A stretch of DNA of 64,000 nucleotides from Halomonas sp. M20 (GCF_020622265.1 NZ_JACNMQ010000002.1:620001-684000), one strand, 5' to 3'. Counted from the first letter of the stretch, positions 8,782-18,344 are shown. Notes: a model not told the origin generated them from the letters alone. Numbers and translations are program-made.

Positions 8782-10881
8782 ATGCCACGCTCCCACTCTC
8801 CACGCTCTTCCCGCACAAGTCTATCCTCAAAGACACCCATAGCCGCCGCCGTTGGCTTCGTCTCCGCCCTGATCGGCGCCGGCGCCCAGGCTCAGGAAGC
8901 TAGCGAACTCGATACACTGGTGGTTCAAGGTGACTGGCTTGGCAACCCCACCGAAGAAGAGGTATGGGACTACCCCGGTTCGCGTAGCGTGATCGAGCCC
9001 GAGCAGTTGCACGACAGTGGCGCCCTGAACATCGAGGATGCGTTGCGCTCCGTGCCTAGCGTTCAGGTGCTCGACGAAACCGGCACTGGCGTGCTGCCCA
9101 ACATCAGTCTGCGCGGGCTGAATCCGCTGCGTAGCGAGCGCCTGAAGATGATGGTGGACGGCTATCCAATCGCCATCGGCCCCTACAGCAACGTCGGGGT
9201 CTCGCTGTTCCCGGTCACCCTGCAGAGCATCGATACCATCGACGTGGTACGCGGCGGCGCGGCGGTTCACTACGGCCCCAACAACGTCGGCGGCGTAGTC
9301 AACTTTCTGACCAAGCCGATTCCCGGCGAGACAGAACAGACGCTTGCGGAGCGGGTGACCATCTCCGAGGAGACCGGCCACGTCTTCCACGACACCTACT
9401 ACCGCATCGGCGGCTTCGTCAACGATGATCTGGCGCTGCAGTTCCAGGCCAACGTGCAAGGGGGTGAGGGCTTCCGCGAGCATTCCGAAACCGACGTCAA
9501 CAACTTCCTGGTCGACGCCGAGTATTTCATCGACGACCGCAATAGCCTGGACGCAAGCCTGCAATATTACGAGGTGGACGCCGAGCTGCCCGGTGCGCTC
9601 AGCCCCGAAGCCTACGAAAGAGACCGCACCGACTCTCAGCGGCCTCATGACAGCTATGAAGCGGATATGCTGCGCGGCACCCTGGCCTGGAACTACAAGC
9701 CTAATGACGACATCGACTTCACCTGGCGCAACTTCGCCCACCGCGCGGATCGCACCTTCTTCTTCGGCCAGGACCTGGTCGGCGACGGCGCCTGGTCCGA
9801 CCCCGAGGCCGAGTCGAGCCACGTGGCGGATTCACCACGGGTATTTCACGTCTGGGGCACTGAGCCGCGTCTGACCGTGCGTAAAGGCATTCACACCGTC
9901 ACCCTGGGGGCGCGCTACGTGAACGAAAGCGTCGACTTCGACGTCAATCGCGAAAACCTGAACGACGGCAGCGAAAGCGAGGTTCGCCGCTGGGACCTGG
10001 AAACCGACGCCGTGGCGCTCTACGCCAGTGACACCCTGAGCCTGATGGACGGGCGACTGGAGCTCACTCCCGGCCTGCGCTACGAAGACGTGCGCATGGA
10101 CTTCGAGGACGAACTCGACGACAGCGCCTCCACCAACGATACCAGCGAGATCCTGCCGGGTCTGACGGTGGGCTTCGTGGCAACCGACGACGTCTTTGTC
10201 TTCGCCAATGCCCAGCGATCCTTGGTACCGGTGCAGATCGCCCAGGCCACCCGGGAAGGCGACGTGGCCAACGAGACTGCCTGGAACTACGAGCTTGGCG
10301 CGCGTTTCGACATGACCCCGCAACTCACCACGACAGCGACGCTGTTTCGCATCGACTACGAGGATCAGATCCAGTTCGACAAGGCAGATGACCGCTTCGT
10401 CAACTTGGGCGAGACACGCCATCAGGGGATCGAGCTCAAGGCCGACTGGCGAACCACGGACAACCTGTCGCTGGGTCTTGGCTACACCTACCTCGAGACG
10501 GAACAGCGCAGCGGCGACGATGCCGGCAACGAGCTGCCCAATGCACCGCATCACAACATCAATGCCAACGCCCGCTACGAAATGGCCCGGTGGACGGCAA
10601 GCCTGAGCGTCGACCGAGTCAGTGACAGTTTCAGCGATGCCGCCAATACCGGGGACGAGACTGCCAACGGCGATGCTGGCAAGCTCCCCGCCTATACCCT
10701 GGTCAACGCCCGCATCGGTCGGGATATCCGCCTGGGGGCCGACACCACCCTGAACCTGGGACTCTCGGCGACCAACCTGCTGGACGACGACGCCTACTTC
10801 CGCGGCTCCGACGTCAGTCCGGTGGGACGCATCCCGATGCCGGGACGCGCCTATATACTGGAAAGCCGTCTCGAATTCTGA
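8782..10881 (+). CDS. TonB-dependent ferric siderophore receptor (FecA-like)
   Basis: A 699-residue outer-membrane receptor. The signal peptide is probably cleaved after residue 37 (AQA). A likely TonB box DTLVV follows at residues 44-48. The plug domain has IEDALRSVPSVQV, ISLRGLNPLRSERLKMMVDG, IDVVRGGAAVHYGPNNVGGVVNF. The C-terminal barrel ends in aromatic Phe (ESRLEF), as required for barrel insertion. The plug sequence around GLNPLRSERLKMMVDGYP resembles the FecA group. Unlike FecA there is no N-terminal signalling domain, because the TonB box comes directly after the signal peptide. It probably imports the siderophore made and transported by the upstream genes. Confidence 0.92.
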   Translation: MPRSHSPRSSRTSLSSKTPIAAAVGFVSALIGAGAQAQEASELDTLVVQGDWLGNPTEEEVWDYPGSRSVIEPEQLHDSGALNIEDALRSVPSVQVLDETGTGVLPNISLRGLNPLRSERLKMMVDGYPIAIGPYSNVGVSLFPVTLQSIDTIDVVRGGAAVHYGPNNVGGVVNFLTKPIPGETEQTLAERVTISEETGHVFHDTYYRIGGFVNDDLALQFQANVQGGEGFREHSETDVNNFLVDAEYFIDDRNSLDASLQYYEVDAELPGALSPEAYERDRTDSQRPHDSYEADMLRGTLAWNYKPNDDIDFTWRNFAHRADRTFFFGQDLVGDGAWSDPEAESSHVADSPRVFHVWGTEPRLTVRKGIHTVTLGARYVNESVDFDVNRENLNDGSESEVRRWDLETDAVALYASDTLSLMDGRLELTPGLRYEDVRMDFEDELDDSASTNDTSEILPGLTVGFVATDDVFVFANAQRSLVPVQIAQATREGDVANETAWNYELGARFDMTPQLTTTATLFRIDYEDQIQFDKADDRFVNLGETRHQGIELKADWRTTDNLSLGLGYTYLETEQRSGDDAGNELPNAPHHNINANARYEMARWTASLSVDRVSDSFSDAANTGDETANGDAGKLPAYTLVNARIGRDIRLGADTTLNLGLSATNLLDDDAYFRGSDVSPVGRIPMPGRAYILESRLEF

Positions 10882-10900
10882 ATCCTACGGTGGATGAGAG

Positions 10901-10933
10901 CGCCTCTCGACGTTGTCGAGAGGCGTTCTTTTT
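10901..10933 (+). terminator. Rho-independent terminator of the receptor gene
   Basis: A perfect 11-bp stem (10901-10911 with 10915-10925), a 3-base loop and a T-rich tail TTCTTTTT. It lies 20 bases after the receptor stop and before the convergent malic enzyme gene. Confidence 0.85.
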
Positions 10934-10953
10934 ACTGATGGTTCCAGCACGGT

Positions 10954-12633
10954 TTAAAATGCGTTGCGCCGGTAATCCCGATAGCGCGGATACCAGAAGT
11001 TGCGTTCGATGACCTCACGCAGCGCCTCATCGCTGGAACGCAGCGCAATACCTTCTTCCTGGGCCTGCTTGGCCACATCGAAGGCAATCAGCATGCTCAC
11101 TTCGCGAATGTCACCCAAGGACGGCAGCAGCGCACCCTCGCCCTTCACGACAATGGGAGCATTGTTGGCCAGGGCATTGGAGGCGGCCATCAACATGGTA
11201 TCCGTCACTCGCTTTGCCCCGGACGCCACGACCCCAAGACCGACCCCAGGGAAGATGTAAGCGTTGTTGCATTGGGCGATGGCAACCCGCCGTTCACCTA
11301 CTTGTGCCGGGGGAAAGGGGCTGCCGGTGGCTACCAGCGCCTCGCCATTGGTCCAGTCGAGAATGTTCTGAGGGATCGCCTCCACCCGGGAGGTCGGATT
11401 CGACAGGGGCATGACCAGCGGATTGGGGCAGTTTGCATGCAGTGCGCGAATGATCGTCTCGGTGAACAGGCCCTTCTGACCCGATACGCCGATCAACACC
11501 GTAAGCCCCGCGTTTTCGACCACATCGAGCAGCTCGGTACCCGACCAGTTCGCCACCTCGCTTCTTGAGTGCGCCAGGCGTCTCTGGAATTCATACAAGC
11601 CCTCCATGTCGTCGGTCAACAGGCCGTGACGATCGATCATGTAGATACGCTTACGCGCCTCGGCGTCGCTCAAGCCCTCTTCCATCATGGCAACGATGAT
11701 CTGTTCGGCAATACCGCAACCCGCGGAGCCTGCGCCCACGAAGGCGATGCGTTGATCGCTGACGTTTACATCTCGCGCTTTGCTGGCCGCCAATAGCGTA
11801 CCTACGCAAACAGAGGCGGTCCCCTGGATGTCGTCGTTGAAACAGCACAGCTTGTCCCGATAACGCTCGAGCAGCGGCATGGCGTTAGCCTGAGCGAAAT
11901 CCTCGAATTGCAGCAGCACATTCGGCCAACGGCGCTTGACCGAGGCAATGAACAGTTCGATGAACTCAGCGTACTCTTCCTTGCTGATGCGTGGGTGGCG
12001 CCAACCCATATACATCGGGTCGTCCAGCAGCGCCTGATTGTTGGTACCTACGTCCAGCATGATCGGCAAGGTGTAGGCCGGACTGATACCGCCGCAGGCG
12101 GTATACAGCGCCAGCTTGCCGATCGGAATGCCCATGCCGCCGATGCCCTGATCCCCCAACCCCAGAATGCGCTCGCCATCGGTTACCACGATGACCTTGA
12201 CCCTGTTCTTGGTGGCACTATGAAGAATATCGTCCATGTAATGACGATCGGGATAGGAAACGAAGATACCCCGATGGTTACGGTAGATATTGGAGAACTC
12301 TTCGCAGGCCTCCCCGACCGTCGGCGTATAGATGATCGGCAGCATCTCCTCGAGATGGCTCTCGAGCAGACGGAAGAACATTGTCTCGTTGTCATCCTGG
12401 ATGGCGCGCAGATAGATATGCCGGTCGAGATCACTCTGGCACTGACGATACTGACAATAGGCGCGTTCGGTCTGCTCCTCGATTGTTTCAACATCGTGGG
12501 GAAGCAAGCCGACCAGATTGAAGTCGATACGCTCCTCGGGTGAGAAAGCACTGCCTTTGTTGAGCAGTGGCATCTCGAGCAAGGATGGACCGGCATAAGG
12601 GATATAAAGGGGGCGTTTAGCTTGCTCGCTCAT
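10954..12633 (-). CDS. maeA: NAD-dependent malic enzyme
   Basis: A 559-residue large-form malic enzyme, oxidatively decarboxylating malate to pyruvate. Family blocks are [15 protein letters not shown] near residue 98, [10 protein letters not shown] near 118, the glycine-rich [20 protein letters not shown] near 148 containing catalytic and NAD-site residues, [10 protein letters not shown] near 255 with metal-binding Asp residues, and the second Rossmann motif [11 protein letters not shown] near 298. The full length matches MaeA/SfcA rather than the longer, phosphotransacetylase-fused MaeB. It is a single-gene unit convergent with the receptor. In an NAD enzyme this supplies pyruvate during growth on organic acids. 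Confidence 0.93.
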   Translation of the reverse strand: MSEQAKRPLYIPYAGPSLLEMPLLNKGSAFSPEERIDFNLVGLLPHDVETIEEQTERAYCQYRQCQSDLDRHIYLRAIQDDNETMFFRLLESHLEEMLPIIYTPTVGEACEEFSNIYRNHRGIFVSYPDRHYMDDILHSATKNRVKVIVVTDGERILGLGDQGIGGMGIPIGKLALYTACGGISPAYTLPIMLDVGTNNQALLDDPMYMGWRHPRISKEEYAEFIELFIASVKRRWPNVLLQFEDFAQANAMPLLERYRDKLCCFNDDIQGTASVCVGTLLAASKARDVNVSDQRIAFVGAGSAGCGIAEQIIVAMMEEGLSDAEARKRIYMIDRHGLLTDDMEGLYEFQRRLAHSRSEVANWSGTELLDVVENAGLTVLIGVSGQKGLFTETIIRALHANCPNPLVMPLSNPTSRVEAIPQNILDWTNGEALVATGSPFPPAQVGERRVAIAQCNNAYIFPGVGLGVVASGAKRVTDTMLMAASNALANNAPIVVKGEGALLPSLGDIREVSMLIAFDVAKQAQEEGIALRSSDEALREVIERNFWYPRYRDYRRNAF

Positions 12634-12813
12634 GGCTCGGCTCTTTTAAATTAGGTTTTTAACTACGTTCACCAATCAGGGAGATCAGATTTGTGACCGC
12701 CAGAACATCTTGATCCTGGCAGTTGAGAGCTGTCTTATATCCTAAAGATAACACGCCCTGTCGTTTTCGGCCTGCGCCCAGGCGTCAGTGATAACACCCT
12801 CTTTCGTCGCTGC

Positions 12814-12849
12814 AAAAAAAAACACCCCGGGCATGAAGGCCGAGGTGTC
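12814..12849 (-). terminator. Terminator downstream of the YeeE/YedE gene
   Basis: Read on the minus strand, an imperfect GC-rich hairpin (ACACCTCGGCC against GCCCGGGGTGT) is followed by nine T residues. It lies 21 bases beyond the YeeE/YedE stop and before malic enzyme. Confidence 0.75.
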
Positions 12850-12870
12850 TCTTCAGGGAGAGTACACCGA

Positions 12871-14079
12871 CTAGTTGCTGCGCACCCAGGGTCGAGCCGG
12901 ACCCGCGAAGAACAGGGGTCGTAGTTTTACCCCCAGCATATTGCCGGCGAAGGCCGCCACCAGCCACAGCCAGCCGTGCAGGCTGCCGGAAGCGATACCG
13001 CCGAAGTAAGCGCCAATGTTGCAGCCAAACGCCAAGCGCGCCCCGTATCCGAGCAGCAAGCCCCCAATGACCGCGGCGATGATCGAGCGCAGCGGAATAT
13101 GAAACCTGGGGGCGAACTTGCCGGCCAGGGATGCCGCGGTCCCGGCACCGATAATGATGCCGATATTCATCATTGTGGTGGTATCCGACCATACGCTGGC
13201 TTTCAGGGCCGCGGCGTTACCCGGCGTCTGCCAATAGCCCCAGCCGCTGACATCGCCTCCTAGCGCCTCGAAGCCCTTGGCGCCCCATAGCGCAAAAGCC
13301 GAGGTAATTCCCCAAGGGCGACCTGCCAATGCAAGCGTAAGGAAGTTGAGCAGTGCCAGGGCCACGGCGCCGTATAGCAGCGGCCAGGGGCCGCGTAACC
13401 ATCGCGAACCGCCTGGCTCGATACGCGGCGCCTGTTCGAGCTGGCCATGACGCCGCTTCTCTAGCATTACGGTCAGCGCGGCAATCGCCGCGAATGCCAA
13501 CAGACTGATGGCAATGCCACCCCCGGCACCGAACACCTCGACCAGTGAGGTCGGCTCAAAGGCTGGCAGGCTCGTCCACCAGCTGAAATGCGCCGTGCCA
13601 ATCAATGAGCCAATGATGAAGAACACCAAGGTAATCACCATGCGGGCATTGCCACCGCCCACGGTAAACAAGGTACCGGAAGCGCAGCCACCACCAAGCT
13701 GCATACCGAGGCCGAACAAAAAGGCCCCCACCAACACCGAGATACCAATGGGCGCCACATAGCCGGAAACCGGCGTACCAAATAGCGTTCCTGCTCCGAG
13801 CGCGGGAAAGAACAGCACCACGGCAATGGCCAGCATGACCATCTGCGCCCGCAGCCCGCGTCCGCGACGCTCACTGATGAACACCCGCCAGGCCCCGGTA
13901 AAACCAAAGGCGGCATGATAAAGCACCGCTCCCAGAGCACCGCCGACCAGCATCAGCACAGCCAGCCGCGCGCCAAAGGTGGCGCCAACCGCCAGGATGG
14001 CGACGGCCGCCGCAATGGCGGCCAATGCCGGGAAGGGAAGTTGGTGAGGATGCTCCTCGGTAAGTACAAGTTCGCGCAT
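12871..14079 (-). CDS. YeeE/YedE-family sulfur-compound transporter
   Basis: A 402-residue polytopic membrane protein with about ten hydrophobic segments arranged as two homologous halves. Each half carries the family cysteine signature: LGGGCASGTL near residue 130 and RLAFGCNIGAYFGGIASGSLHG near 360. The founding member TsuA (YeeE) imports thiosulfate through such cysteines, so uptake of thiosulfate or another reduced sulfur compound is likely. A TusA-like partner is not seen nearby. The gene is monocistronic, with an AT-rich upstream region containing a perfect inverted repeat that could be an operator. Confidence 0.85.
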   Translation of the reverse strand: MRELVLTEEHPHQLPFPALAAIAAAVAILAVGATFGARLAVLMLVGGALGAVLYHAAFGFTGAWRVFISERRGRGLRAQMVMLAIAVVLFFPALGAGTLFGTPVSGYVAPIGISVLVGAFLFGLGMQLGGGCASGTLFTVGGGNARMVITLVFFIIGSLIGTAHFSWWTSLPAFEPTSLVEVFGAGGGIAISLLAFAAIAALTVMLEKRRHGQLEQAPRIEPGGSRWLRGPWPLLYGAVALALLNFLTLALAGRPWGITSAFALWGAKGFEALGGDVSGWGYWQTPGNAAALKASVWSDTTTMMNIGIIIGAGTAASLAGKFAPRFHIPLRSIIAAVIGGLLLGYGARLAFGCNIGAYFGGIASGSLHGWLWLVAAFAGNMLGVKLRPLFFAGPARPWVRSN

Positions 14080-14168
14080 GGTGAGTCCCTGAGAACAAAT
14101 AGCCTGTTTGCTAGTCGTCCTAGATTAACGAACTCACCCTCTTTTAAAAAAGTATTTAAAACAGTACA

Positions 14169-14184
14169 TCTATTCCTAAATAGA
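14169..14184. promoter_or_regulatory. Inverted repeat upstream of the YeeE/YedE gene, possible operator
   Basis: A perfect 6-bp dyad TCTATT-N4-AATAGA lies about 90 bases upstream of the start codon, in the most AT-rich stretch of the window. It also contains ATTC-N7-GAAT. Sulfide-responsive ArsR-type regulators of YeeE genes (BigR/SqrR group) recognise AT-rich dyads, but the spacing here is not an exact match to any site I can name with certainty. Confidence 0.35.
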
Positions 14185-14249
14185 ATAAAAAATAATTAAA
14201 TGGGGAAGTACCGAATAAATCGCCGAACGAGATAAGCGGGCGTCGCTAC

Positions 14250-14341
14250 GCTGCAAGGCGCACGGAACGCAGAAGACGAGACATAACATGGGGTTAGGCG
14301 AGTCTCGACCGGGCTGGCGCACCAGTACCGCGCAACGCAGC
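14250..14341. repeat. Structured intergenic repeat, second type
   Basis: In the 286-base gap between trpS and the YeeE/YedE gene. Arms GCTGC-N3-GCGC (14250-14261) and GCGC-N3-GCAGC (14330-14341) pair perfectly around symmetric internal loops. Inside, CGAGAC 14277-14282 pairs with GTCTCG 14302-14307, and TAAC 14284-14287 with GTTA 14293-14296. No open frame is present. It looks like another dispersed repeat family; no second copy was found in the window. Confidence 0.45.
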
Positions 14342-14365
14342 AATTCGCGCGTGCAGGCATTTATT

Positions 14366-15379
14366 CTAGATGAAGCGTCCTAGGCCCACGACGTGACGCA
14401 ACCGATCCATGAAAGGCGCCGCCTCGGCCCGGGCGCGCTCGGCCCCTTTCTGCAGCACGGCTTCGATATGGCCCGGGTCCTCCATCAGTGCCAGGTATCG
14501 TTCCCGGGGCTCGCGCAGGTGCATGTTGAGGTAGTCGAAAAGCGCATCCTTGGCTTCGCCCCAGCCAATACCTTCGAGATAGCGCCGGCGCATATCCGCA
14601 CCCTCTTCTTGCGTGGCGAAGGCGGAGTAGATCTGAAACAGCGTGCAGCTTTCCGGATTCTTGGGCTCACCTGGCTCCAGCGAGTTGGTCTTGATCTTGC
14701 GCACCAGCTTGAGAAGCTTCTTCTCGGAAACGAACAACGGGATGGTATTATTGTAGCTCTTCGACATCTTGCGCCCATCGAGCCCGCCGAGCACCTGAAC
14801 TCGCCCGTCCACCACCGCCTCGGGCAACGTGAAATACTGCCCCTTGTAGAGATGATTGAAACGACCGGCCATGTCTCGCGCCATCTCGATGTGCTGGATC
14901 TGATCCCGCCCCACCGGCACCTTATTGGCATTGAACATCAGAATATCCGCGGCCATCAGCACCGGGTAACCGAACAGTCCCATGGTCACACCCTTGTCCA
15001 GATCCTGCTGCCCAGCGGACTCGTTGTCCGCCACCGCCGCCTTGTAGGCATGGGCGCGGTTCATCAGCCCCTTGGCACAAACGCAGGACAGCATCCAGGT
15101 CAGCTCTGGGATCTCCGGGATGTCCGACTGGCGATAGAAGATGGCATTGTCCGTATCCAGCCCCAGCGCCAGCCAGGTGGCGGCGATTTCGAGACGAGAT
15201 TCCTGTACCCGCTTGGGATCCTGGCACTTGATCAGTGAATGCAGGTCAGCGAGGAAGTAATAGGACTGAACGTTGGGATCCTGGCTTGCCTCGATGGCCG
15301 GCTTGATGGCGCCGACATAGTTGCCGAGATGCGGTGTACCACTGGTGGTGATACCGGTAAGAACGCGGGTCTTTTGCAT
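14366..15379 (-). CDS. trpS: Tryptophanyl-tRNA synthetase
   Basis: A 337-residue class I synthetase charging tRNA-Trp. The HIGH-like motif is TSGTPHLGNYVGAI at the N terminus, and the KMSKS loop is GRKMSKSYNNT near residue 203. GLFGYPVLMAADILMFNANKV, containing the tryptophan-pocket segment, is also typical. The start is the ATG giving MQKTRVLTG; the frame runs 16 codons further upstream without conserved sequence. The length is normal. It follows the alanine dehydrogenase gene on the same strand with a strong hairpin between them, so it probably has its own promoter. Confidence 0.95.
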   Translation of the reverse strand: MQKTRVLTGITTSGTPHLGNYVGAIKPAIEASQDPNVQSYYFLADLHSLIKCQDPKRVQESRLEIAATWLALGLDTDNAIFYRQSDIPEIPELTWMLSCVCAKGLMNRAHAYKAAVADNESAGQQDLDKGVTMGLFGYPVLMAADILMFNANKVPVGRDQIQHIEMARDMAGRFNHLYKGQYFTLPEAVVDGRVQVLGGLDGRKMSKSYNNTIPLFVSEKKLLKLVRKIKTNSLEPGEPKNPESCTLFQIYSAFATQEEGADMRRRYLEGIGWGEAKDALFDYLNMHLREPRERYLALMEDPGHIEAVLQKGAERARAEAAPFMDRLRHVVGLGRFI

Positions 15380-15447
15380 GGGGATGGCGTATCTGCTTGG
15401 TCGTTGGCAAATACGCCCAGTGTACAACGCGAGAGGTTTTCGACGCG

Positions 15448-15480
15448 ACTGCGACCTCGATCGCCTACCGAGGTCGCAGT
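15448..15480 (-). terminator. Hairpin downstream of alanine dehydrogenase
   Basis: A perfect 12-bp stem (15448-15459 with 15469-15480) lies 22 bases past the ald stop and ahead of trpS. The T tract is poor on the minus strand, so it may be an attenuating or mRNA-protecting hairpin rather than a strict intrinsic terminator. Confidence 0.6.
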
Positions 15481-15502
15481 GCTTTTCAGGCTTAACTCAG
15501 GC

Positions 15503-16618
15503 TTAGTCGATGATCGTGTGAGGATCGACCCTATCCATCCCGAAGGCTTCCGCCACCGCCGGATGGGTCACCTGACCAGCATGTACATTGAGGCCAGACA
15601 GGAAGTGTTTATCCTCTGCAAGTGCCCGCTTCCACCCCTTGTCTGCCAAGGCCGTGATGAAAGGTATGGTGGCGTTGGTCAGCGCCTGGGTCGACGTACG
15701 CGCTACCGCACCGGGCATATTGGCCACGCAATAGTGCACCACGCCATCGACGATATAGGTCGGCTCATCGTGCGTAGTCGGCTTGCTGGTCTCGAAGCAA
15801 CCGCCTTGATCGATGGCTACATCCACCAGCACGCTGCCGGGATGCATATCTGGCAGCTGCTTTCGTGTAATCAGCTTGGGGGCGGCAGCGCCCGGAACCA
15901 GTACCGCGCCAATGATCAGATCGGATCCTTTGATCGCTTTTTCCAGCGCGTCGGTGGTGGAGTAAACGGTATGCAGGCGCCCCTGATAACGGTGATCGAG
16001 AGCCTCGAGGCGGGGTAACGATTTATCGAGTACGGTCACGTCCGCCCCCAGGCCCAGCGCCATGCGAGCAGCGTTTTCACCGACCACGCCACCCCCGATG
16101 ACCGCCACTTTAGCCGGCGCCACCCCGGGCACGCCGGGCAGCAGTATTCCTGAGCCGCCCTGAGCTTTCTCCAGGCAGTGCGCCCCGGCCTGCACCGCCA
16201 TGCGGCCGGCAACACGACTCATGGGCGCCAGCAAGGGCAGCCCACCCTGGCCATCGGTAATGGTTTCGTAGGCGATACAGGTCGCCCCGGTCGCCATCAG
16301 CTCCTTGGTCAACGTCTCTTCGGCCGCCAGATGCAGATAGGTGAACAGTGTCTGCCCTTCGTCAAGACGCGCAACCTCTTCACTTTGCGGCTCTTTTACT
16401 TTGAGAATCAGCTCGGCATCGCGCCAGAGCGTGTCCACATCGGCTTCGAGGGAGGCACCGGCAGCTTCGTAGTCCGCATCGGGAAATCCCGATCCATCTC
16501 CGGCCGAGGTCTGCACCACCACCTGATGGCCGCGCTCGGTCAACTCCCGCACCCCGGTCGGGGTCAGGGCGACGCGGTATTCGTGATTCTTGATTTCCTT
16601 GGGGACGGCTATCTTCAT
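15503..16618 (-). CDS. ald: Alanine dehydrogenase
   Basis: A 371-residue NAD-dependent enzyme interconverting L-alanine with pyruvate and ammonia. The N terminus [20 protein letters not shown] is diagnostic. The catalytic Lys and His are in LILKVKEPQ near residue 72 and [10 protein letters not shown] near 95. The Rossmann motif [19 protein letters not shown] sits near 170. The length and the absence of membrane segments separate it from the homologous transhydrogenase alpha subunit. RBS AGGAGG-like bases lie directly upstream. It stands as its own unit between the DUF2007/rlmI pair and trpS. Confidence 0.95.
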   Translation of the reverse strand: MKIAVPKEIKNHEYRVALTPTGVRELTERGHQVVVQTSAGDGSGFPDADYEAAGASLEADVDTLWRDAELILKVKEPQSEEVARLDEGQTLFTYLHLAAEETLTKELMATGATCIAYETITDGQGGLPLLAPMSRVAGRMAVQAGAHCLEKAQGGSGILLPGVPGVAPAKVAVIGGGVVGENAARMALGLGADVTVLDKSLPRLEALDHRYQGRLHTVYSTTDALEKAIKGSDLIIGAVLVPGAAAPKLITRKQLPDMHPGSVLVDVAIDQGGCFETSKPTTHDEPTYIVDGVVHYCVANMPGAVARTSTQALTNATIPFITALADKGWKRALAEDKHFLSGLNVHAGQVTHPAVAEAFGMDRVDPHTIID

Positions 16619-16701
16619 GGCACCTCCTGCTTAGAATTGTTGGTAAGGCTTTTTGATCAGTCCAGTACAGCACAGCCAGGAACTCACGACAAAGTCGCAC
16701 C

Positions 16702-17028
16702 CTACCCAGCGGGTTTTGCCTTGCCACACTGCCAGCAAGTATCGAACACACCTTCCAGAAGCTCGTCGCATTGGGGGCAGCGCCATACCTGGGCCGGCTC
16801 TCGAGGTCCGTTCAGCGCTTCTTCGATCAGCATCTCGGCACGTGCGCGATTATGCACCGCCACCCATATCTCGGGCTCACACTCCCCCAGAGGCAGCTCA
16901 CCCGCAGCGCCTCCCAGGGTCATGTTACGCAGTTCGCAAGGCAGGCCGGCACTCTCCAGCACATTACGTACATGGCCGACCAGCAAGGCGTTGCTGTGGC
17001 GAAAGACCCGAACGTACCCTATGTTCAA
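16702..17028 (-). CDS. DUF2007-type protein with C-terminal zinc ribbon
   Basis: A small protein of about 108 residues. The N-terminal half (GYVRVFRHSNALLVGHVRNVLESAG, first 30 residues or so) matches the DUF2007 'putative signal transducing protein' fold. The C terminus has two CxxC pairs, CPQCDELL and CWQCGK, a zinc ribbon. No experimental role is known to me. The start is a TTG that overlaps the RlmI stop (TTGA). A longer ATG frame exists but runs through conserved RlmI sequence and is unlikely. Translational coupling to rlmI suggests a shared physiological context. Confidence 0.75.
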   Translation of the reverse strand: MNIGYVRVFRHSNALLVGHVRNVLESAGLPCELRNMTLGGAAGELPLGECEPEIWVAVHNRARAEMLIEEALNGPREPAQVWRCPQCDELLEGVFDTCWQCGKAKPAG

Positions 17029-18215
17029 TCGCGGAAGACTCGCACACCCAGTGCCTTCAAATAGGCCGTCTCGGGAATGGCAGGATGTACCGGATGATCC
17101 GGCCCTTGTCCGCCCTGATAAATCACCTGACCGTGGCGATCCTGATGGCGCACCGCGCCGCGCACGCACTCGATCAGACGCTCCTGGGCCAGGTGCATGG
17201 AGCAGGAAGCGCTCAGCAGCAACCCATCACGGCCAAGCAGGCGTATCGCCTCGCGATTGAGTCGCGAATAGGCCCGCTCCCCGTTGGGAATGTCCTTGCG
17301 CTTTCTGATGAAGGCGGGCGGATCGAGGACGATCACATCGAACTGCTCGCCCTCGGCCTTGAGGGCTGACAACGCTTCGAAAGCGTCCGCCTCGGCCACC
17401 GCCACCTGTTCGACGAGACCGTTGAGTTCGGCATTCTCGGCGACCTGGGCCAAGGCGTCGGCGGAGCTATCCACGCATAGCACCTCACTGGCGCCGTGGG
17501 CGGCGGCCTGCACTCCCCAGCCCCCCACGTAGCTGAATACATCCAGCACCCGTTTGCCGGCGACCAGATGATTGAGCCAGCTGCGATTGGCGCGGTGATC
17601 GAAGAACCAACCCGTCTTTTGTCCATCCAACACTGGCACGACGAAACGCACCCCGTTCTCTTCCAGTAGCACCTGCTCCGGCAAGGTGCCCTTTACCACC
17701 TCCACCTGATGATCGAGCTGTTCGAGACGCCGGCCGGAGGTATCGTTCTTGAATACGATGGCACGCGGTGAAAGCACCTTGTCCAGTGCCGCCACGACCT
17801 CTTCGCCCAGATGTTCCATGCCCAGGGTATTGAGCTGAACCACCAGCACATCGTCGAACCGATCGACGATCAGACCCGGCAGCAGATCGCCCTCACCGTA
17901 CACGAGCCGGTAGAAAGGTTTCTCGAACAAGCGCTTACGCAATGCCAGCGCCTGATTAAAACGGTGCACCAGCAAGGAGCGATCCAGGCGCACATTGGCA
18001 TCCCGGGAAACCACCCGGGCGCAGATCAGCGAATGAGGGTTGACGTAGGCGATGCCCATCGCCTTGCCATTGGCGGCTTCCACCACCGCTTGCGCGCCAG
18101 GCTCGATGCCCTTCAGCGGCGTCTCGTCGATATCGATCTCATTGGAATAGAGCCATAGATGGCCAGCCTTCAGGCGGCGATCGGCGTTCTTCTTCAGGCG
18201 CAGGCGTTCGGACAT
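17025..18215 (-). CDS. rlmI: 23S rRNA m5C1962 methyltransferase (RlmI-type)
   Basis: A 396-residue SAM-dependent methyltransferase. An N-terminal PUA-like domain (LKKNADRRLKAGHLWLYSNEI) binds RNA. The catalytic domain shows the SAM motif VLDVFSYVGGWGVQAA near residue 220, VLDPPAFIRKRKD near 302 and the active cysteine in SASCSMHL near 345. The length equals that of E. coli RlmI. The start is the ATG giving MSERLRLKKN; five further upstream codons are not conserved. It is followed by a TTGA-overlapping DUF2007 gene. Confidence 0.9.
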   Translation of the reverse strand: MSERLRLKKNADRRLKAGHLWLYSNEIDIDETPLKGIEPGAQAVVEAANGKAMGIAYVNPHSLICARVVSRDANVRLDRSLLVHRFNQALALRKRLFEKPFYRLVYGEGDLLPGLIVDRFDDVLVVQLNTLGMEHLGEEVVAALDKVLSPRAIVFKNDTSGRRLEQLDHQVEVVKGTLPEQVLLEENGVRFVVPVLDGQKTGWFFDHRANRSWLNHLVAGKRVLDVFSYVGGWGVQAAAHGASEVLCVDSSADALAQVAENAELNGLVEQVAVAEADAFEALSALKAEGEQFDVIVLDPPAFIRKRKDIPNGERAYSRLNREAIRLLGRDGLLLSASCSMHLAQERLIECVRGAVRHQDRHGQVIYQGGQGPDHPVHPAIPETAYLKALGVRVFRD

Positions 18216-18344
18216 GAAAGGCTCCAGCAAACCAGGGGTCGGGCGGGCATTCTAACCTGCCCGGAGAGTGACAATAGAGTTGAGAAGAGAATAGGCAAGA
18301 CGCACCATTTTTACGTAGGTCGTCTCATAATAAATAGCGAATGA

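Noticed and set aside
15503-16618. Transhydrogenase alpha subunit (PntA) as an alternative for ald
   Set aside because: The length of 371 residues, the N-terminal [15 protein letters not shown] and the lack of membrane helices or a PntB partner favour alanine dehydrogenase.
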